Positions 48,836 to 57,612 of a DNA stretch of 64,000 nt are shown here, in pieces. Position 1 is the first letter of the stretch. Each line of letters begins with the position of its first letter. The notes under the pieces are model-generated. The model was not told the origin of the DNA. It did no database searches and was given only the letters and a program-made list of their open reading frames with translations. The stretch lies in assembly GCA_903835685.1 (NCBI GenBank), contig CAILNX010000016.1, positions 1 through 64,000 on the forward strand, written 5' to 3'. A program made the translations under genes and the position numbers. The stretch comes from an uncultured delta proteobacterium. GTDB taxonomy: Bacteria > Desulfobacterota > Desulfovibrionia > Desulfovibrionales > Desulfovibrionaceae.

Positions 48836-50104
48836 ATGACCGTGGCGAGCACTTTGTCCAAGGTGAGTTACGCGGCCGACGGCAGCCTGGCCGCCTTCCC
48901 CTTTCCCTTCCGGGTCCTGACCCCCCGGGACCTGAAGATGGCCCTGCGCACCCCGGACGGGACCGAGACCGCCCTGGCCTTTCCGGCCGGGTACAGCGTG
49001 ACCGGCGCGGGCCAGGACGCGGGCGGCACCGCTACCCTGGCCCAGGCCCCGGCCGCCGGGCAGACCGTGGTCCTGTACCGGGACCTGGCCCTGACCCAGG
49101 AACTGGACCTGGCCAACAACGACCCTTTTGACGCCGACCAGGTGGAAGGGGCCTTCGACCGCCTGACCATGATCGCCCAGCAGCTCAAGGAGCAGGCCGA
49201 CCGGGCCTTGACCTACGCCGTGTCCACCCCGACGGCCGAGATCATGAGCGCCACGGAGTATCTGGCGGCCGTGAACGCCAAGGTGTCGGCGGCCCAGTCC
49301 GCACAGTCCGGGGCTTTGGCGGCCCAGGGCCAGGCGGAAGCGGACGCGGCCCAGGCCACGGCCCAGGCCGAGAACGCGGAGGCCTCCAAGGTCGCGGCCC
49401 AAACGGCCAGGAGCTCTGCCGAGGCGGCCCAGGACGCGGCCCAGACCTCGGGTGCGGCCGCCCAGTCCGCCCAGGCCGCCGCCGCCACCTATCAGTCCGC
49501 CGCCCTGTTAAGCGCCCAGGCCGCCCAGTCCTCGGCCATGTCCGCCGCTGCCGCCCAGGCCGGAGCCCAGACCGCCGAAGCCAGCGCCTTGGCCATGGTG
49601 AACGCCACGGCCTGGGCCTCGGGGACCGCCTACACGGCCAATCAGTGCGTGATCTACGCAGGGCAGGCCTACCGGGCCATCGCGGGCAGCACCGGCGTGA
49701 CCCCGGGCACGGACCCGAGCAAATGGCGGCTGCTCGGCTTCGACGCCACGGCCTACACCACGGCCGCGCCCACGCTCACAGGAACCGCCTCGGCCAACGA
49801 GGGGACCACGGCCAGCGGGAGCGTCTCCAACTTCGACGCGGCGGTCGCCTACGTCTGGACCATTCCGAGCGCGCTGCAATCCACCTGGAGCTTCAACAGC
49901 GCCAACGGGGCCTTCAGCTTCACCCTGCCCCTGGTCTCGGCCGACACGGCCTACACCTTGAGCCTGTGCGCCACCAAGGCGGGCGAACTGCGCTCGGCCG
50001 CCGGGACCAGGACCGTGACCAGCCTGGACATCTCCATCCAGGCCGGGCCGACCCTCACCTTCACCGACTCGACGGCCGGTTGGCCCGACGGCGATTTCAG
50101 CTAG
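48836..50104 (+). CDS. Tail fibre protein with T7-type N-terminus
   Basis: The protein is 422 aa (CAAGGAGAACGCCC before the ATG). Residues 1-130 match the particle-binding N-terminal domain of T7-like fibres (SYAADGSLAAFPFPFRVLTP, then RDLKMALRTPDGTE, NNDPFDADQVEGAFDRLTMI, AQQLKEQADRAL). Residues ~150-250 are an Ala/Gln-rich coiled coil. At ~265-300 a small module (WASGTAYTANQCVIYAGQAY then RAIAGSTGVTPGTDPSKW) resembles chitin-binding CBM5/12 domains. The C-terminal part looks Ig-like or beta-sandwich. No chaperone domain is seen. Confidence 0.88.
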   Translation: MTVASTLSKVSYAADGSLAAFPFPFRVLTPRDLKMALRTPDGTETALAFPAGYSVTGAGQDAGGTATLAQAPAAGQTVVLYRDLALTQELDLANNDPFDADQVEGAFDRLTMIAQQLKEQADRALTYAVSTPTAEIMSATEYLAAVNAKVSAAQSAQSGALAAQGQAEADAAQATAQAENAEASKVAAQTARSSAEAAQDAAQTSGAAAQSAQAAAATYQSAALLSAQAAQSSAMSAAAAQAGAQTAEASALAMVNATAWASGTAYTANQCVIYAGQAYRAIAGSTGVTPGTDPSKWRLLGFDATAYTTAAPTLTGTASANEGTTASGSVSNFDAAVAYVWTIPSALQSTWSFNSANGAFSFTLPLVSADTAYTLSLCATKAGELRSAAGTRTVTSLDISIQAGPTLTFTDSTAGWPDGDFS

Positions 50105-50169
50105 GAGGCGGAGCATGAAGGATCGAAAAACCAAGATGATAAGAAATAATACATTCAAGGAGGATCACC

Positions 50170-51270
50170 ATGTCTGACCTGAAACTCGTTGATGCCGGGG
50201 CGCACTCGGTCGGGGTGAACAACAGCAACGCACGGCAGTTCGTCTCGGCCACGCCGGAATTCAAGATCACCAGCCCGCTGGAGTTCACCTCCATCGCTGG
50301 CACGGCCTCGGCCCCGACCATGCAGCACGCCCAGAGCGGAAAAATTTCCGCTGGCGACGAACTTCTGTTCAAGCCCACGGGCAGCAACACCCTGGCGGCC
50401 GTGACCGTGGGCGGGGTGAGCGAGTCCCCCGTGTCCGGGAGCGTTACCCCAGGAGCCACGGATTGGGAGGGAAGCCCTTCGCTTTTCAACCTCGCATCCG
50501 GGTCAGCCTCGAACAACAGCAGCAGCGGATACATCAATTTGAAAAAAGTGTTTTCGGGCGACTTCACCATCACCCTGACCATCAACGACCTGCACAATGG
50601 AGGATATACCGAGTATCTCGGCCTGGCCCTGGCAAGCAGCTACACCCCAGGAACGACCGGACCATCCACCGGGTATCATATCGCCGGAGGGGGAGGGAGC
50701 GGGGTCAATTTCAATATCTGCAAAAGCGGGGGGCAGGTTGTGGCCGGAACCGACTACACGGCCGCCAGGGTCCTTGAGTTCAAGCGTGCGGGTTCGACAT
50801 TCACGATCAAATACAACGGTGCGACCCTTTACACGGACGCATCCTGCATCGCAAACGACCTGGTCATGTGGTTCGGCACCAATGTCGGGCAAGCCAATTC
50901 CCCGAACATATCCGGGATATCCTACCCTGGTGTGACCGGCTACACCTCCACCCTCTCCGGCCTCTCCCCGGCCCAGTCCGTCCTGCCCGAAAAGGTGTTC
51001 AAGATTCGCGCGGACAAGACCAAGGAACTCATGCACATCGCCCGCCTGATCCAGGACGCCACGCCCGTGGACGCCGATTTCGCAAGCGCCTCGGCCATTG
51101 CCAGCATGGTCTACGCCGCAGGCCCGCAGATCACCGTGACCGGGTCCAAGGTGACGTTTGCCGACGACGCGACCAAGAAACGCCTGGCCCTGCGCCTGCG
51201 CGGGGATTTCACCACCGTGGGAGCCCGGGCCAAGTCCGCCAAACTCTATACCGAGGAGAGGACCGCATGA
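50170..51270 (+). CDS. Second fibre/receptor-binding protein with LamG-like domain
   Basis: The protein is 366 aa from ATG 50170 (AAGGAGGATCACC). Residues ~1-95 are beta-rich. Residues ~97-260 (GYINLKKVFSGDFTITLTIN, EYLGLALASSYTPGTTGPST, VLEFKRAGSTFTIKYNGATL) fit a concanavalin/laminin-G-like carbohydrate-binding domain. The DNA here (about 50470-50940) is visibly less GC-biased than on either side, suggesting that the tip domain was exchanged. The C-terminal ~100 residues (KIRADKTKELMHIARLIQDA, KKRLALRLRGDFTTVGARAK) are helical plus strand. It probably decides the receptor. Confidence 0.72.
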   Translation: MSDLKLVDAGAHSVGVNNSNARQFVSATPEFKITSPLEFTSIAGTASAPTMQHAQSGKISAGDELLFKPTGSNTLAAVTVGGVSESPVSGSVTPGATDWEGSPSLFNLASGSASNNSSSGYINLKKVFSGDFTITLTINDLHNGGYTEYLGLALASSYTPGTTGPSTGYHIAGGGGSGVNFNICKSGGQVVAGTDYTAARVLEFKRAGSTFTIKYNGATLYTDASCIANDLVMWFGTNVGQANSPNISGISYPGVTGYTSTLSGLSPAQSVLPEKVFKIRADKTKELMHIARLIQDATPVDADFASASAIASMVYAAGPQITVTGSKVTFADDATKKRLALRLRGDFTTVGARAKSAKLYTEERTA

Positions 51271-51494
51271 GACACGACATCGATGTGAGCCAGCCCGGGG
51301 CCGAGGTGCACAGCCTGGTGCCCGGGTGCGGCCAGGAGCGGGTGCTGCGCGGGGAGAAGATCACCCCGGAGTACGTGCTGGGGTTCGCGGCCGAACTGGC
51401 GGCCATCCAGGACCCGGCGGCCAAGGCCTTCTGCCGGAGGCTGCTGGAGGTGCTTCTGAGCCGGGCGGCCGTGGCCGAGGTGGCCGGCGGGTAG
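51267..51494 (+). CDS. Small protein at the end of the virion operon
   Basis: The protein is 75 aa; its ATG overlaps the stop of the fibre gene (ATGA), so translation is coupled. HDIDVSQPGAEVHSLVPGCG, then ITPEYVLGFAAELAAIQDPA and AFCRRLLEVLLSRA are helical. It could be a fibre-assembly accessory. A GC-rich hairpin without a T-run (51503-51535) follows and ends the recognisable phage region. Confidence 0.65.
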   Translation: MRHDIDVSQPGAEVHSLVPGCGQERVLRGEKITPEYVLGFAAELAAIQDPAAKAFCRRLLEVLLSRAAVAEVAGG

Positions 51495-51586
51495 CGACAC
51501 GACCCGGGGCCAGGTCGAGAGGGCCTGGTCCCGGGCTGTTGGCGGAAACGGGCGCGAGGGCTCACAAACAGGTGGCTGCACCCGGC

Positions 51587-51615
51587 TTGATTTTTGCTTG
51601 GCCGGTGATTAGGGT
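51587..51615 (+). promoter_or_regulatory. Promoter of the TPR-antitoxin/RelE operon
   Basis: TTGATT (51587-51592), 17 nt, TAGGGT (51610-51615), then exactly 6 nt to ATG 51622. No ribosome site is present; a leaderless mRNA is predicted. Confidence 0.65.
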
Positions 51616-51621
51616 TTCCCT

Positions 51622-52200
51622 ATGAACACCCAGCCTGTTCCGGCCTACGCGGTCATCCATGACCAACTCATCGGAATCCTCAACACCCTGGTCAACCAGG
51701 ATGTGGATGAAGTGTCCAAAGCCCGCGAATTTCAAAAGCTGGAGGCCCTTGCGGCGGATTTGAAAAACATTTCCCAGGCCCATGGACTCTCGGTCATGGG
51801 CAGTATCGCGGCAGCGCGGAAAAACATCCCGGCCATGCGCGAATACCACCGGAGGGCGATCAGGATGGAGAAGGATATCGTGTTGCGGACCAATTACGCC
51901 ACATCCCTCTACGTGACCGGCCTTTTGGACGAGGCCTATGACGCGGCTCTGGCCATTCATTCCGACCACAAGGATGATGTCGAGGTCCTCGACCTGCTGG
52001 TCAAGGTGGCCTGGGCCATGGAACAATACGGACTGTTCGACGAGTACGCCGATCTTTTCGAAAAGCTCACCGGCCGCCAGCACGACATCGCCCGGGCCGA
52101 GGACGAATCGGACGTCCGCTTGGCCGAGGAGGCCCTGGCAAGCCCGGGTCCCCAAGACTCCATTCCCTGGGAAAAGGTCAAGGAAGAACTCGGACTCTAG
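51622..52200 (+). CDS. Antitoxin-like protein with TPR-type body, paired with RelE
   Basis: The protein is 192 aa. The C-terminus (EDESDVRLAEEALASPGPQD then SIPWEKVKEELGL) is the toxin-binding tail seen in RelB/ParD-type antitoxins (ALASP...IPWEEVKxxL). Instead of an RHH or HTH DNA-binding domain, the first ~150 residues are helical repeats (ALAADLKNISQAHGLSVMGS, IAAARKNIPAMREYHRRAIR, VLRTNYATSLYVTGLLDEAY, VEVLDLLVKVAWAMEQYGLF) that read like TPRs. The RelE toxin gene follows after 1 nt. The arrangement is antitoxin first. Lack of a DNA-binding domain would mean another means of autoregulation. Confidence 0.75.
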   Translation: MNTQPVPAYAVIHDQLIGILNTLVNQDVDEVSKAREFQKLEALAADLKNISQAHGLSVMGSIAAARKNIPAMREYHRRAIRMEKDIVLRTNYATSLYVTGLLDEAYDAALAIHSDHKDDVEVLDLLVKVAWAMEQYGLFDEYADLFEKLTGRQHDIARAEDESDVRLAEEALASPGPQDSIPWEKVKEELGL

Positions 52201-52201
52201 C

Positions 52202-52468
52202 ATGGGCTACGCGGTGATCTTTCAGCGCGCGGCACAAAAGGCCCTGGCGGGCCTCCCGAGCCCGGTGCGGGAAAACATCGCTCTGGCCATCTCCCGCCTC
52301 TCCTCCAATCCCAGGATGCCGGGCGTGAAACGCCTGACCAATTCCCCTTACCACCGGGCCAGGGTCGGCTCCTACAGAATCATCTACGAGATCAAGGATG
52401 CGGAGTTGATCGTGCTGGTGATCCGCATCGCGGATCGCAAAGAGGTCTACAGATCAGGCCAACCTTGA
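52202..52468 (+). CDS. RelE/ParE-family toxin
   Basis: The protein is 88 aa, full length for RelE. YAVIFQRAAQKALAGLPSPV, RENIALAISRLSSNPRMPGV, KRLTNSPYHRARVGSYRIIY and LIVLVIRIADRKEVYR give the beta1-alpha1-alpha2-beta2-4 order with the RVGSYRIIY core and C-terminal RxxxYR. The family cleaves mRNA in the ribosomal A site. The upstream protein is the expected antitoxin. Confidence 0.9.
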   Translation: MGYAVIFQRAAQKALAGLPSPVRENIALAISRLSSNPRMPGVKRLTNSPYHRARVGSYRIIYEIKDAELIVLVIRIADRKEVYRSGQP

Positions 52469-52693
52469 CGCCCCGCCCTGAAGCCCTGTTCAACCAGAGG
52501 GAGCACCCGGGGCGGTCTCCCCTCCTGGGGCGCGCCTGGGGCCTGCCCCAGTTTTTGCCCCAGTTGTGGGGCGTGCGCCCCGTTCCACCCGGGGCAGAGG
52601 TCTGTTTCCCGGGCCTGTCCCGGCCTGGCCTCGGGGGCCAATGGCCTGGAAATGATTCATGTTCCCCCCAGAGCCTGGAGTTTCCGGCCAGAG

Positions 52694-52709
52694 TGGCACG
52701 AGGCTTGCC
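52694..52709 (+). promoter_or_regulatory. Sigma-54 promoter of dctA
   Basis: TGGCACGAGGCTTGCC is a near-consensus -24/-12 pair (TGGCAC, 5 nt, TTGC). It lies about 157 nt before the dctA start. The 397-bp gap between relE and dctA holds no gene; the upstream part (52500-52650) is rich in short GGGGC/GCCCC inverted repeats that might serve as activator sites. Confidence 0.82.
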
Positions 52710-52865
52710 TTAAGGTTTCTGTTCCCGTATGAACATCGGCAGCGGTCGAAAAGGGATTCGCCCGTTCCTCAAAGGTCCAGAAACGCCCCGCCTGAAGGGC
52801 CGGACCCGGAACGCCCTTCACCGCGCCGACTCTTGTGTCCAACCTCAAGGCCAAGGAGAAACCAC

Positions 52866-54230
52866 GTGGCTGCCGACATCGCGACTCCCCCTGAAAAAGC
52901 CAAGAAAAAACCCATCTACAAGAGCCTGTATTTCCAGGTCATCACCGGCATCTGCATCGGTATTCTGTTGGGCATCCTCCTGCCCGGCAAAGAGGGCTTC
53001 GCCGCGCAGATGAAACCCTTTGGCGACGGCTTCATCAAGCTGATCAAGATGATCATCGCGCCCATCATCTTCTGCACCGTGGTCGTGGGCATCGCCAAGA
53101 TGGGGGACATGGGCAAGGTCGGCCGCGTGGGCCTGAAAGCCATGATCTATTTCTGGACCATGACCCTGTGCGCCCTGGCCATCGGCCTGGTGGTGGTCAA
53201 GCTGTACCAGCCCGGCGTGGGCATGAACCTGGACCCGAGCCAGCTTGATCCCTCGGCCGTGGCCAAGTACGCGGGCGAAGGCAAGAAGCTCTCCACCGTT
53301 GAATTCATCTTAAACATCATTCCCAGCAACGTGGTGGACGCCTTTGCCAAGGGCGAGATCCTCCAGGTCCTGCTCTTCTCCATCTTCTTCGGCCTGGGCC
53401 TCTCGGCCCTGGGGGAGAAGACCGCATACGTCACCCGGTTCATCGACGAATTCGGCAAGGCCCTGTTCAAGGTCGTGCACTACATCATGTACTTCGCGCC
53501 CATGGGCGCTTTCGGGGCCATGGCCTACGTGGTCGGGGCCCACGGCGTGGGCTCACTCAAACAGCTCATGTACCTCATGGCCGGGGTGTACACCACCTGC
53601 ATCATCTTCATCTTCGTGGTCCTGTGGGGCGTCTGCCGCCTGGCCGGGTTCAGCCTGTGGCGCTACCTGTGCTACATCAAGGAGGAGATCCTCCTGGTGC
53701 TGGGCACCTCCTCTTCCGAGGCGGCCCTGCCCCGCATGATGGCCAAGATGGAGATCTGCGGCTGCAACCGCTCGGTGGTCGGCCTGACCCTGCCCATGGG
53801 CTACTCCTTCAACCTGGACGGCACCTGCATCTACCTGACCATGGCCGCCATCTTCCTGGCCCAGGCCACCAACACCCCGCTCACCTTCGGGGACGAGATG
53901 TACATGCTGGGCATCCTGCTTCTGACCAGCAAGGGCGCGGCGGCCGTGACCGGCGGCGGGTTCATCACCCTGGCCGCCACCCTGGGCTCCCTGCACACCA
54001 TCCCGGTGGCGGCCATGGCCGTGCTGCTGGGCGTGGACCGCTTCATGTCCGAGGCCCGCGCCATCACCAACCTGATCGGCAACGGCATCGCCACCATCGT
54101 GGTCTCCAAGTGGGAAGGCGCGCTCGACGCCGACAAGCTGCACAAGGAGTTCTACGGCCAGGGCGGCGACGACGCCGATGATCCCGAAGACGCCATGATC
54201 GCGGCCTCCAACGGCGAAAGCGCCAAGTAG
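52866..54230 (+). CDS. dctA: Dicarboxylate/amino acid:cation symporter (DctA/GltP family)
   Basis: The protein is 454 aa from GTG 52866 (AAGGAGAAACCAC). It has eight hydrophobic segments plus re-entrant loops. The family signatures are present: [20 protein letters not shown] (HP1 serine-rich loop), [20 protein letters not shown] (the NxDGTxxY cation site), [19 protein letters not shown] (HP2) and [20 protein letters not shown] (TM8 with the substrate-binding Asp/Arg/Asn region). It imports C4-dicarboxylates or acidic amino acids with protons or sodium. Expression should be sigma-54 dependent. Confidence 0.92.
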   Translation: MAADIATPPEKAKKKPIYKSLYFQVITGICIGILLGILLPGKEGFAAQMKPFGDGFIKLIKMIIAPIIFCTVVVGIAKMGDMGKVGRVGLKAMIYFWTMTLCALAIGLVVVKLYQPGVGMNLDPSQLDPSAVAKYAGEGKKLSTVEFILNIIPSNVVDAFAKGEILQVLLFSIFFGLGLSALGEKTAYVTRFIDEFGKALFKVVHYIMYFAPMGAFGAMAYVVGAHGVGSLKQLMYLMAGVYTTCIIFIFVVLWGVCRLAGFSLWRYLCYIKEEILLVLGTSSSEAALPRMMAKMEICGCNRSVVGLTLPMGYSFNLDGTCIYLTMAAIFLAQATNTPLTFGDEMYMLGILLLTSKGAAAVTGGGFITLAATLGSLHTIPVAAMAVLLGVDRFMSEARAITNLIGNGIATIVVSKWEGALDADKLHKEFYGQGGDDADDPEDAMIAASNGESAK

Positions 54231-54259
54231 CGGAACGGACAGCGACCTTGAGAATGACC

Positions 54260-54291
54260 AGCCCCTCCGGGATTTCCCGGGGGGGCTTTTT
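54260..54291 (+). terminator. Intrinsic terminator of dctA
   Basis: AGCCCCTCCGGG, loop ATTT, CCCGGGGGGGCT, then TTTT. It is about 30 nt after the dctA stop. Confidence 0.8.
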
Positions 54292-54417
54292 CGTGGGGCC
54301 GCCCCAAGTCCGCCCCAGGTTGGACATTGCCGCCCCAGGTTGGTAGGCTGATCCAGCCTTGCCCTCCCCTTGACAGACCGCGACTTTTTATTAAGATTAA
54401 TAAAAAGGGGGTGGCCC

Positions 54418-54675
54418 ATGCCACAGATGCACTCGGTCCAGCTCTCCGACGAGCTTTCCGCCCGGCTGGCCGCCCTGGCCCAGGCCACCAAACGGACCAA
54501 GAGCTCTTTCATCCGCGAGGCCCTGGAGCGGTTGATGGAGGACATTGAGGACGCCCACCTGGCTGAAACCGCCTACGAAGAGTTCTTGAAGAGTGGCAAG
54601 AAGGCCCTCCCCCTGGAGGAAGTGGCGCGCAGGCTTGGCCACAGGCGGCAAGCGTACAAAAAGAATCCTTCATGA
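54418..54675 (+). CDS. Ribbon-helix-helix antitoxin-like protein
   Basis: The protein is 85 aa from ATG 54418 (AGGGGGTGGCCC). MHSVQLSDELSARLAALAQA, then TKRTKSSFIREALERLMEDI is an RHH DNA-binding domain of the RelB/CopG type. The C-terminal tail (YEEFLKSGKKALPLEEVARR) is the toxin-binding part of RelB-like antitoxins. No toxin gene follows. Instead the stop overlaps the ATG of the PAS/sigma-54 regulator (ATGA). The leader contains TTGACA (54372-54377) and an AT-rich segment. Confidence 0.85.
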   Translation: MPQMHSVQLSDELSARLAALAQATKRTKSSFIREALERLMEDIEDAHLAETAYEEFLKSGKKALPLEEVARRLGHRRQAYKKNPS

Positions 54676-57593
54676 ACACGAAAAATCCCATCTCCCCCGA
54701 CCAGGCCGCGCTCTCGGCCCAGGAGGCCCTGCGCCGGGCCGAGCACCGCTACCAGGACCTGTTCGAGAACCTGGTGGCCGGGCTGTTCCAGTCCACGGCC
54801 GACGGCCGCTTCATCCGGGTCAATACGGCCCTGGCCCGCATCCTGGGCTACGACTCGCCCAGGGAAGTCCTGAAATCCATCACCGACCTGCGCACCCAGC
54901 TTTACGTGGACCCGGCCGACCGGGACCGGCTCCTGTCCCAGTTGGCCGAGCACGGCTCGGTGCGGGGCATGGAGACCAGGTTCAGGCGCAAGGACGGAAG
55001 TGCGGTGTGGATATCCCTGGCCGCCCGGGAGGTGCGCGACGAGAACGGCCGCCTCCTGCACATCGAGGGCCTGAACGTGGACATCTCCAAGCGCAAGGCC
55101 GCCGAGGCCAAGCTGCGCGAGAACGAGGAGCTGTTCCGCCTGACCTTTGACCAGGCCCCCTCGGGCGCGTTCTTTCTGTCCCGGAACTTAAATTTCCACA
55201 AGGTCAACGAGGCCCTCTGCCGCCTGGTGGGCTATACCCCCGAAGAACTCATGACCATGAGCCTGACCCAGGTGGAGCACCCCGAGGACCTGTCCCGGGA
55301 CCGGGGCCGGTTCGAGGCCCTGTGGACCGGGGAGATCGAGGATTTCGCCACGGACACCCGCTTCCTGAACAAGGACGGCCGGGTGGTCTGGCTCAGGCTC
55401 TCGGCCCGGCTCATCCGCGACGCGGCCGGGCAGCCCCAGTACGTCCTGCCCATGGTCCGGGACATCTCCGAGCGCAAGAACGTGGTGGCCGCCCTGGCCT
55501 CGGCCGAGTCCCGGCTCAAAGAGTTGCTCACGGCCAACCCGGCGGTGATCTATTCCTGCCAGCCCAAGCCCCCGCACGCGGCCACCTTCATGAGCGACAA
55601 CGCCCGGGGCCTGCTCGGGTTTTTGCCCGAGGAGTTCTTGAAGAACCCCGGGTTCTGGGACTCCCGGCTGCATCCCGAGGACGCCCCCCTGCGCCGGGAG
55701 CGCATGGCCTCCCTGACCGAGGCCGGGTCCGTGGCCTTTGAGTACCGCTTCCTGGCCGGGACCGGGGCCTACGTCTGGCTGAGGGACCAGGTCCGCCTGG
55801 TGCGCGACGAGCGGGGCCGGGCCAAGGAGGCCGTGGGCTTTCTCTCGGACGTGACCACCCGGCGCTTCGCGGCCGAACGCCTGCGCGAGAGCGAGGCCCG
55901 CTACCGGGCCGTGGTCGAGGACCAGACCGAGCTGGTGGCCCGCTTTCTGCCCGACGGGTCGCTGACCTTCGTGAACGAGGCCTTTGCCCGCTTCTTCATG
56001 CACAAGAAGGAGGACCTGATCGGGGCCAAGCATTTCCCCACCGTGCCCACCCAGGACCAGCCCGTGCTGCGTCGGCACCTGGCCGCCCTGACCAAGGCCA
56101 AGCCCACGGGCCAGATCGAGCACCGCATCACCCTGTCCGACGGGACCGAGCGCTGGGTGCAGCGGGTGGACCACGCCCTGTTCAACGCCAAGGGTGCGCT
56201 CTCCGAATACCAGAGCGTGGCCCGGGACGTGACCGACCGCATCAGCACCGAGCGCCACCTGGCCCGCATCCAGGACGAGAACGAGAGATACCGCCTGAAC
56301 CTGGAGGCGGTCTTCCGCTCCATCCCGGACGCCATCATCACCGTGGACAAGGACATGCGGGTGATCCAGACCAACCGGGCGCTCACGGAAATCTGCTGCG
56401 TGGGCAAGAAGCTCGTTTCCGGCGCGGCCATCAAGGGCATTTCCGGCCGCTGCGAGCGGTCCTGCTTCCAGATCCTGCAAAAGACCCTGACCACGGGCGA
56501 GCCGGTGGTGGAGTACCGGGTGGAGTGCGCCACCGAGCACCCGGGCAAGGTGCTCATCATCAACACCTCCCCGCTTCTCGACCGGGACAACGTGTTCATG
56601 GGCGCGGTGCTCATCATCCGGGACATCACCCGCCTGGCCGCGCTGGAGATGGAGGTGGAGGGCCGCCACGGCTACCGCAACATCATCGGCAAGAGCAAGA
56701 TCATGCAGGACCTCTACCGGGTCCTGGACCATCTGTCCGAGGTGGATTCGACGGTGCTCATCACCGGGGAGTCGGGCACGGGCAAGGAGCTCATCGCCGA
56801 GGCCCTGCACTACGGCGGCCCGCGCTCCAGCGGCCCACTCATAAAAGTCAACTGTTCGGCCCTGTCCGAGAACCTGCTGGAGAGCGAGCTCTTCGGGCAC
56901 GTGCGCGGGGCCTTTACCGGCGCGGTCACGGATAAGATGGGCCGCTTCCAGGCCGCCGAGGGCGGGACCATCTTCCTGGACGAAATCGGGGACATCTCCC
57001 CGCGCATCCAGCTCAATCTCCTGCGGGTCCTGGAGCGCAAGGAGTTCGAGCGGGTGGGCGACTCCAAGACCCTTCGGGCCAACGTGCGGGTCATCGCGGC
57101 CACCAACGTGGACCTGCCCACCAAAATCCGCCAGGGCCTGTTCCGCGAGGACCTCTACTACCGCATGCGGGTCATGGTCATCCACCTGCCACCCTTGCGC
57201 GACCGCATCGAGGACGTGCCGCTTCTCTGCGACCATTTCCTCCAGCATTTCCGCTTAAGCTTCGGCAAGAATTTCACCCGGGTGTCCGAGCAGGTCATGG
57301 GCGTGTTCATGAACGCCCACTGGCCGGGGAACATCCGGGAGCTGAAATACACCCTGGAGCACGCCTGCATCCTCTGCCCGGCCGGGGAGATCGAGCTGCG
57401 GCACCTGCCCCGGGAGCTGCTCCAGTCCCCGGCCGAGTTCTCCACCGCGCCCCAGCCCCTGCCCGGCCGCTTCTCCATGGAGGACTTGAACAACGCCATC
57501 GAGCGTTGCGGCGGCAACAAGTCCCGGGCGGCCCGGCTGCTCGGGATTGACCGCAAGACGCTGTATCGGAATTTGGAGCGGTTGGGGGGGTAG
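54672..57593 (+). CDS. Multi-PAS sigma-54-dependent transcriptional activator
   Basis: The protein is 973 aa. There are about five PAS domains in series (starting near residues 20, 150, 285, 415 and 540), each with PAS/PAC hallmarks such as GRFIRVNTALARILGYDSPR and LRDENG/VRDI ends. The AAA+ domain has Walker A GESGTGKE (from residue 699), the sigma-54 contact loop GAFTGA (746-751), and Walker B GGTIFLDEIGD. The C-terminus is a Fis-type HTH (NKSRAARLLGIDRKTLYRNL). There are no membrane segments, so the PAS domains probably sense a cytoplasmic or redox signal. It is downstream of dctA, whose promoter is sigma-54 type, and is a candidate activator. Confidence 0.93.
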   Translation: MNTKNPISPDQAALSAQEALRRAEHRYQDLFENLVAGLFQSTADGRFIRVNTALARILGYDSPREVLKSITDLRTQLYVDPADRDRLLSQLAEHGSVRGMETRFRRKDGSAVWISLAAREVRDENGRLLHIEGLNVDISKRKAAEAKLRENEELFRLTFDQAPSGAFFLSRNLNFHKVNEALCRLVGYTPEELMTMSLTQVEHPEDLSRDRGRFEALWTGEIEDFATDTRFLNKDGRVVWLRLSARLIRDAAGQPQYVLPMVRDISERKNVVAALASAESRLKELLTANPAVIYSCQPKPPHAATFMSDNARGLLGFLPEEFLKNPGFWDSRLHPEDAPLRRERMASLTEAGSVAFEYRFLAGTGAYVWLRDQVRLVRDERGRAKEAVGFLSDVTTRRFAAERLRESEARYRAVVEDQTELVARFLPDGSLTFVNEAFARFFMHKKEDLIGAKHFPTVPTQDQPVLRRHLAALTKAKPTGQIEHRITLSDGTERWVQRVDHALFNAKGALSEYQSVARDVTDRISTERHLARIQDENERYRLNLEAVFRSIPDAIITVDKDMRVIQTNRALTEICCVGKKLVSGAAIKGISGRCERSCFQILQKTLTTGEPVVEYRVECATEHPGKVLIINTSPLLDRDNVFMGAVLIIRDITRLAALEMEVEGRHGYRNIIGKSKIMQDLYRVLDHLSEVDSTVLITGESGTGKELIAEALHYGGPRSSGPLIKVNCSALSENLLESELFGHVRGAFTGAVTDKMGRFQAAEGGTIFLDEIGDISPRIQLNLLRVLERKEFERVGDSKTLRANVRVIAATNVDLPTKIRQGLFREDLYYRMRVMVIHLPPLRDRIEDVPLLCDHFLQHFRLSFGKNFTRVSEQVMGVFMNAHWPGNIRELKYTLEHACILCPAGEIELRHLPRELLQSPAEFSTAPQPLPGRFSMEDLNNAIERCGGNKSRAARLLGIDRKTLYRNLERLGG

Positions 57594-57612
57594 GGGAAGG
57601 CCCGGGTCCGGT

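Noticed and set aside
30910-51494. Active lysogenic prophage
   Set aside because: No integrase, repressor, lysis cassette, tRNA target or flanking direct repeats could be found in the window, although genes outside the window cannot be excluded.
48836-51494. Diversity-generating retroelement, expected because BPP-1-like phages can carry one
   Set aside because: No reverse transcriptase gene, no template/variable repeat pair and no C-type lectin tip are present near the fibres.
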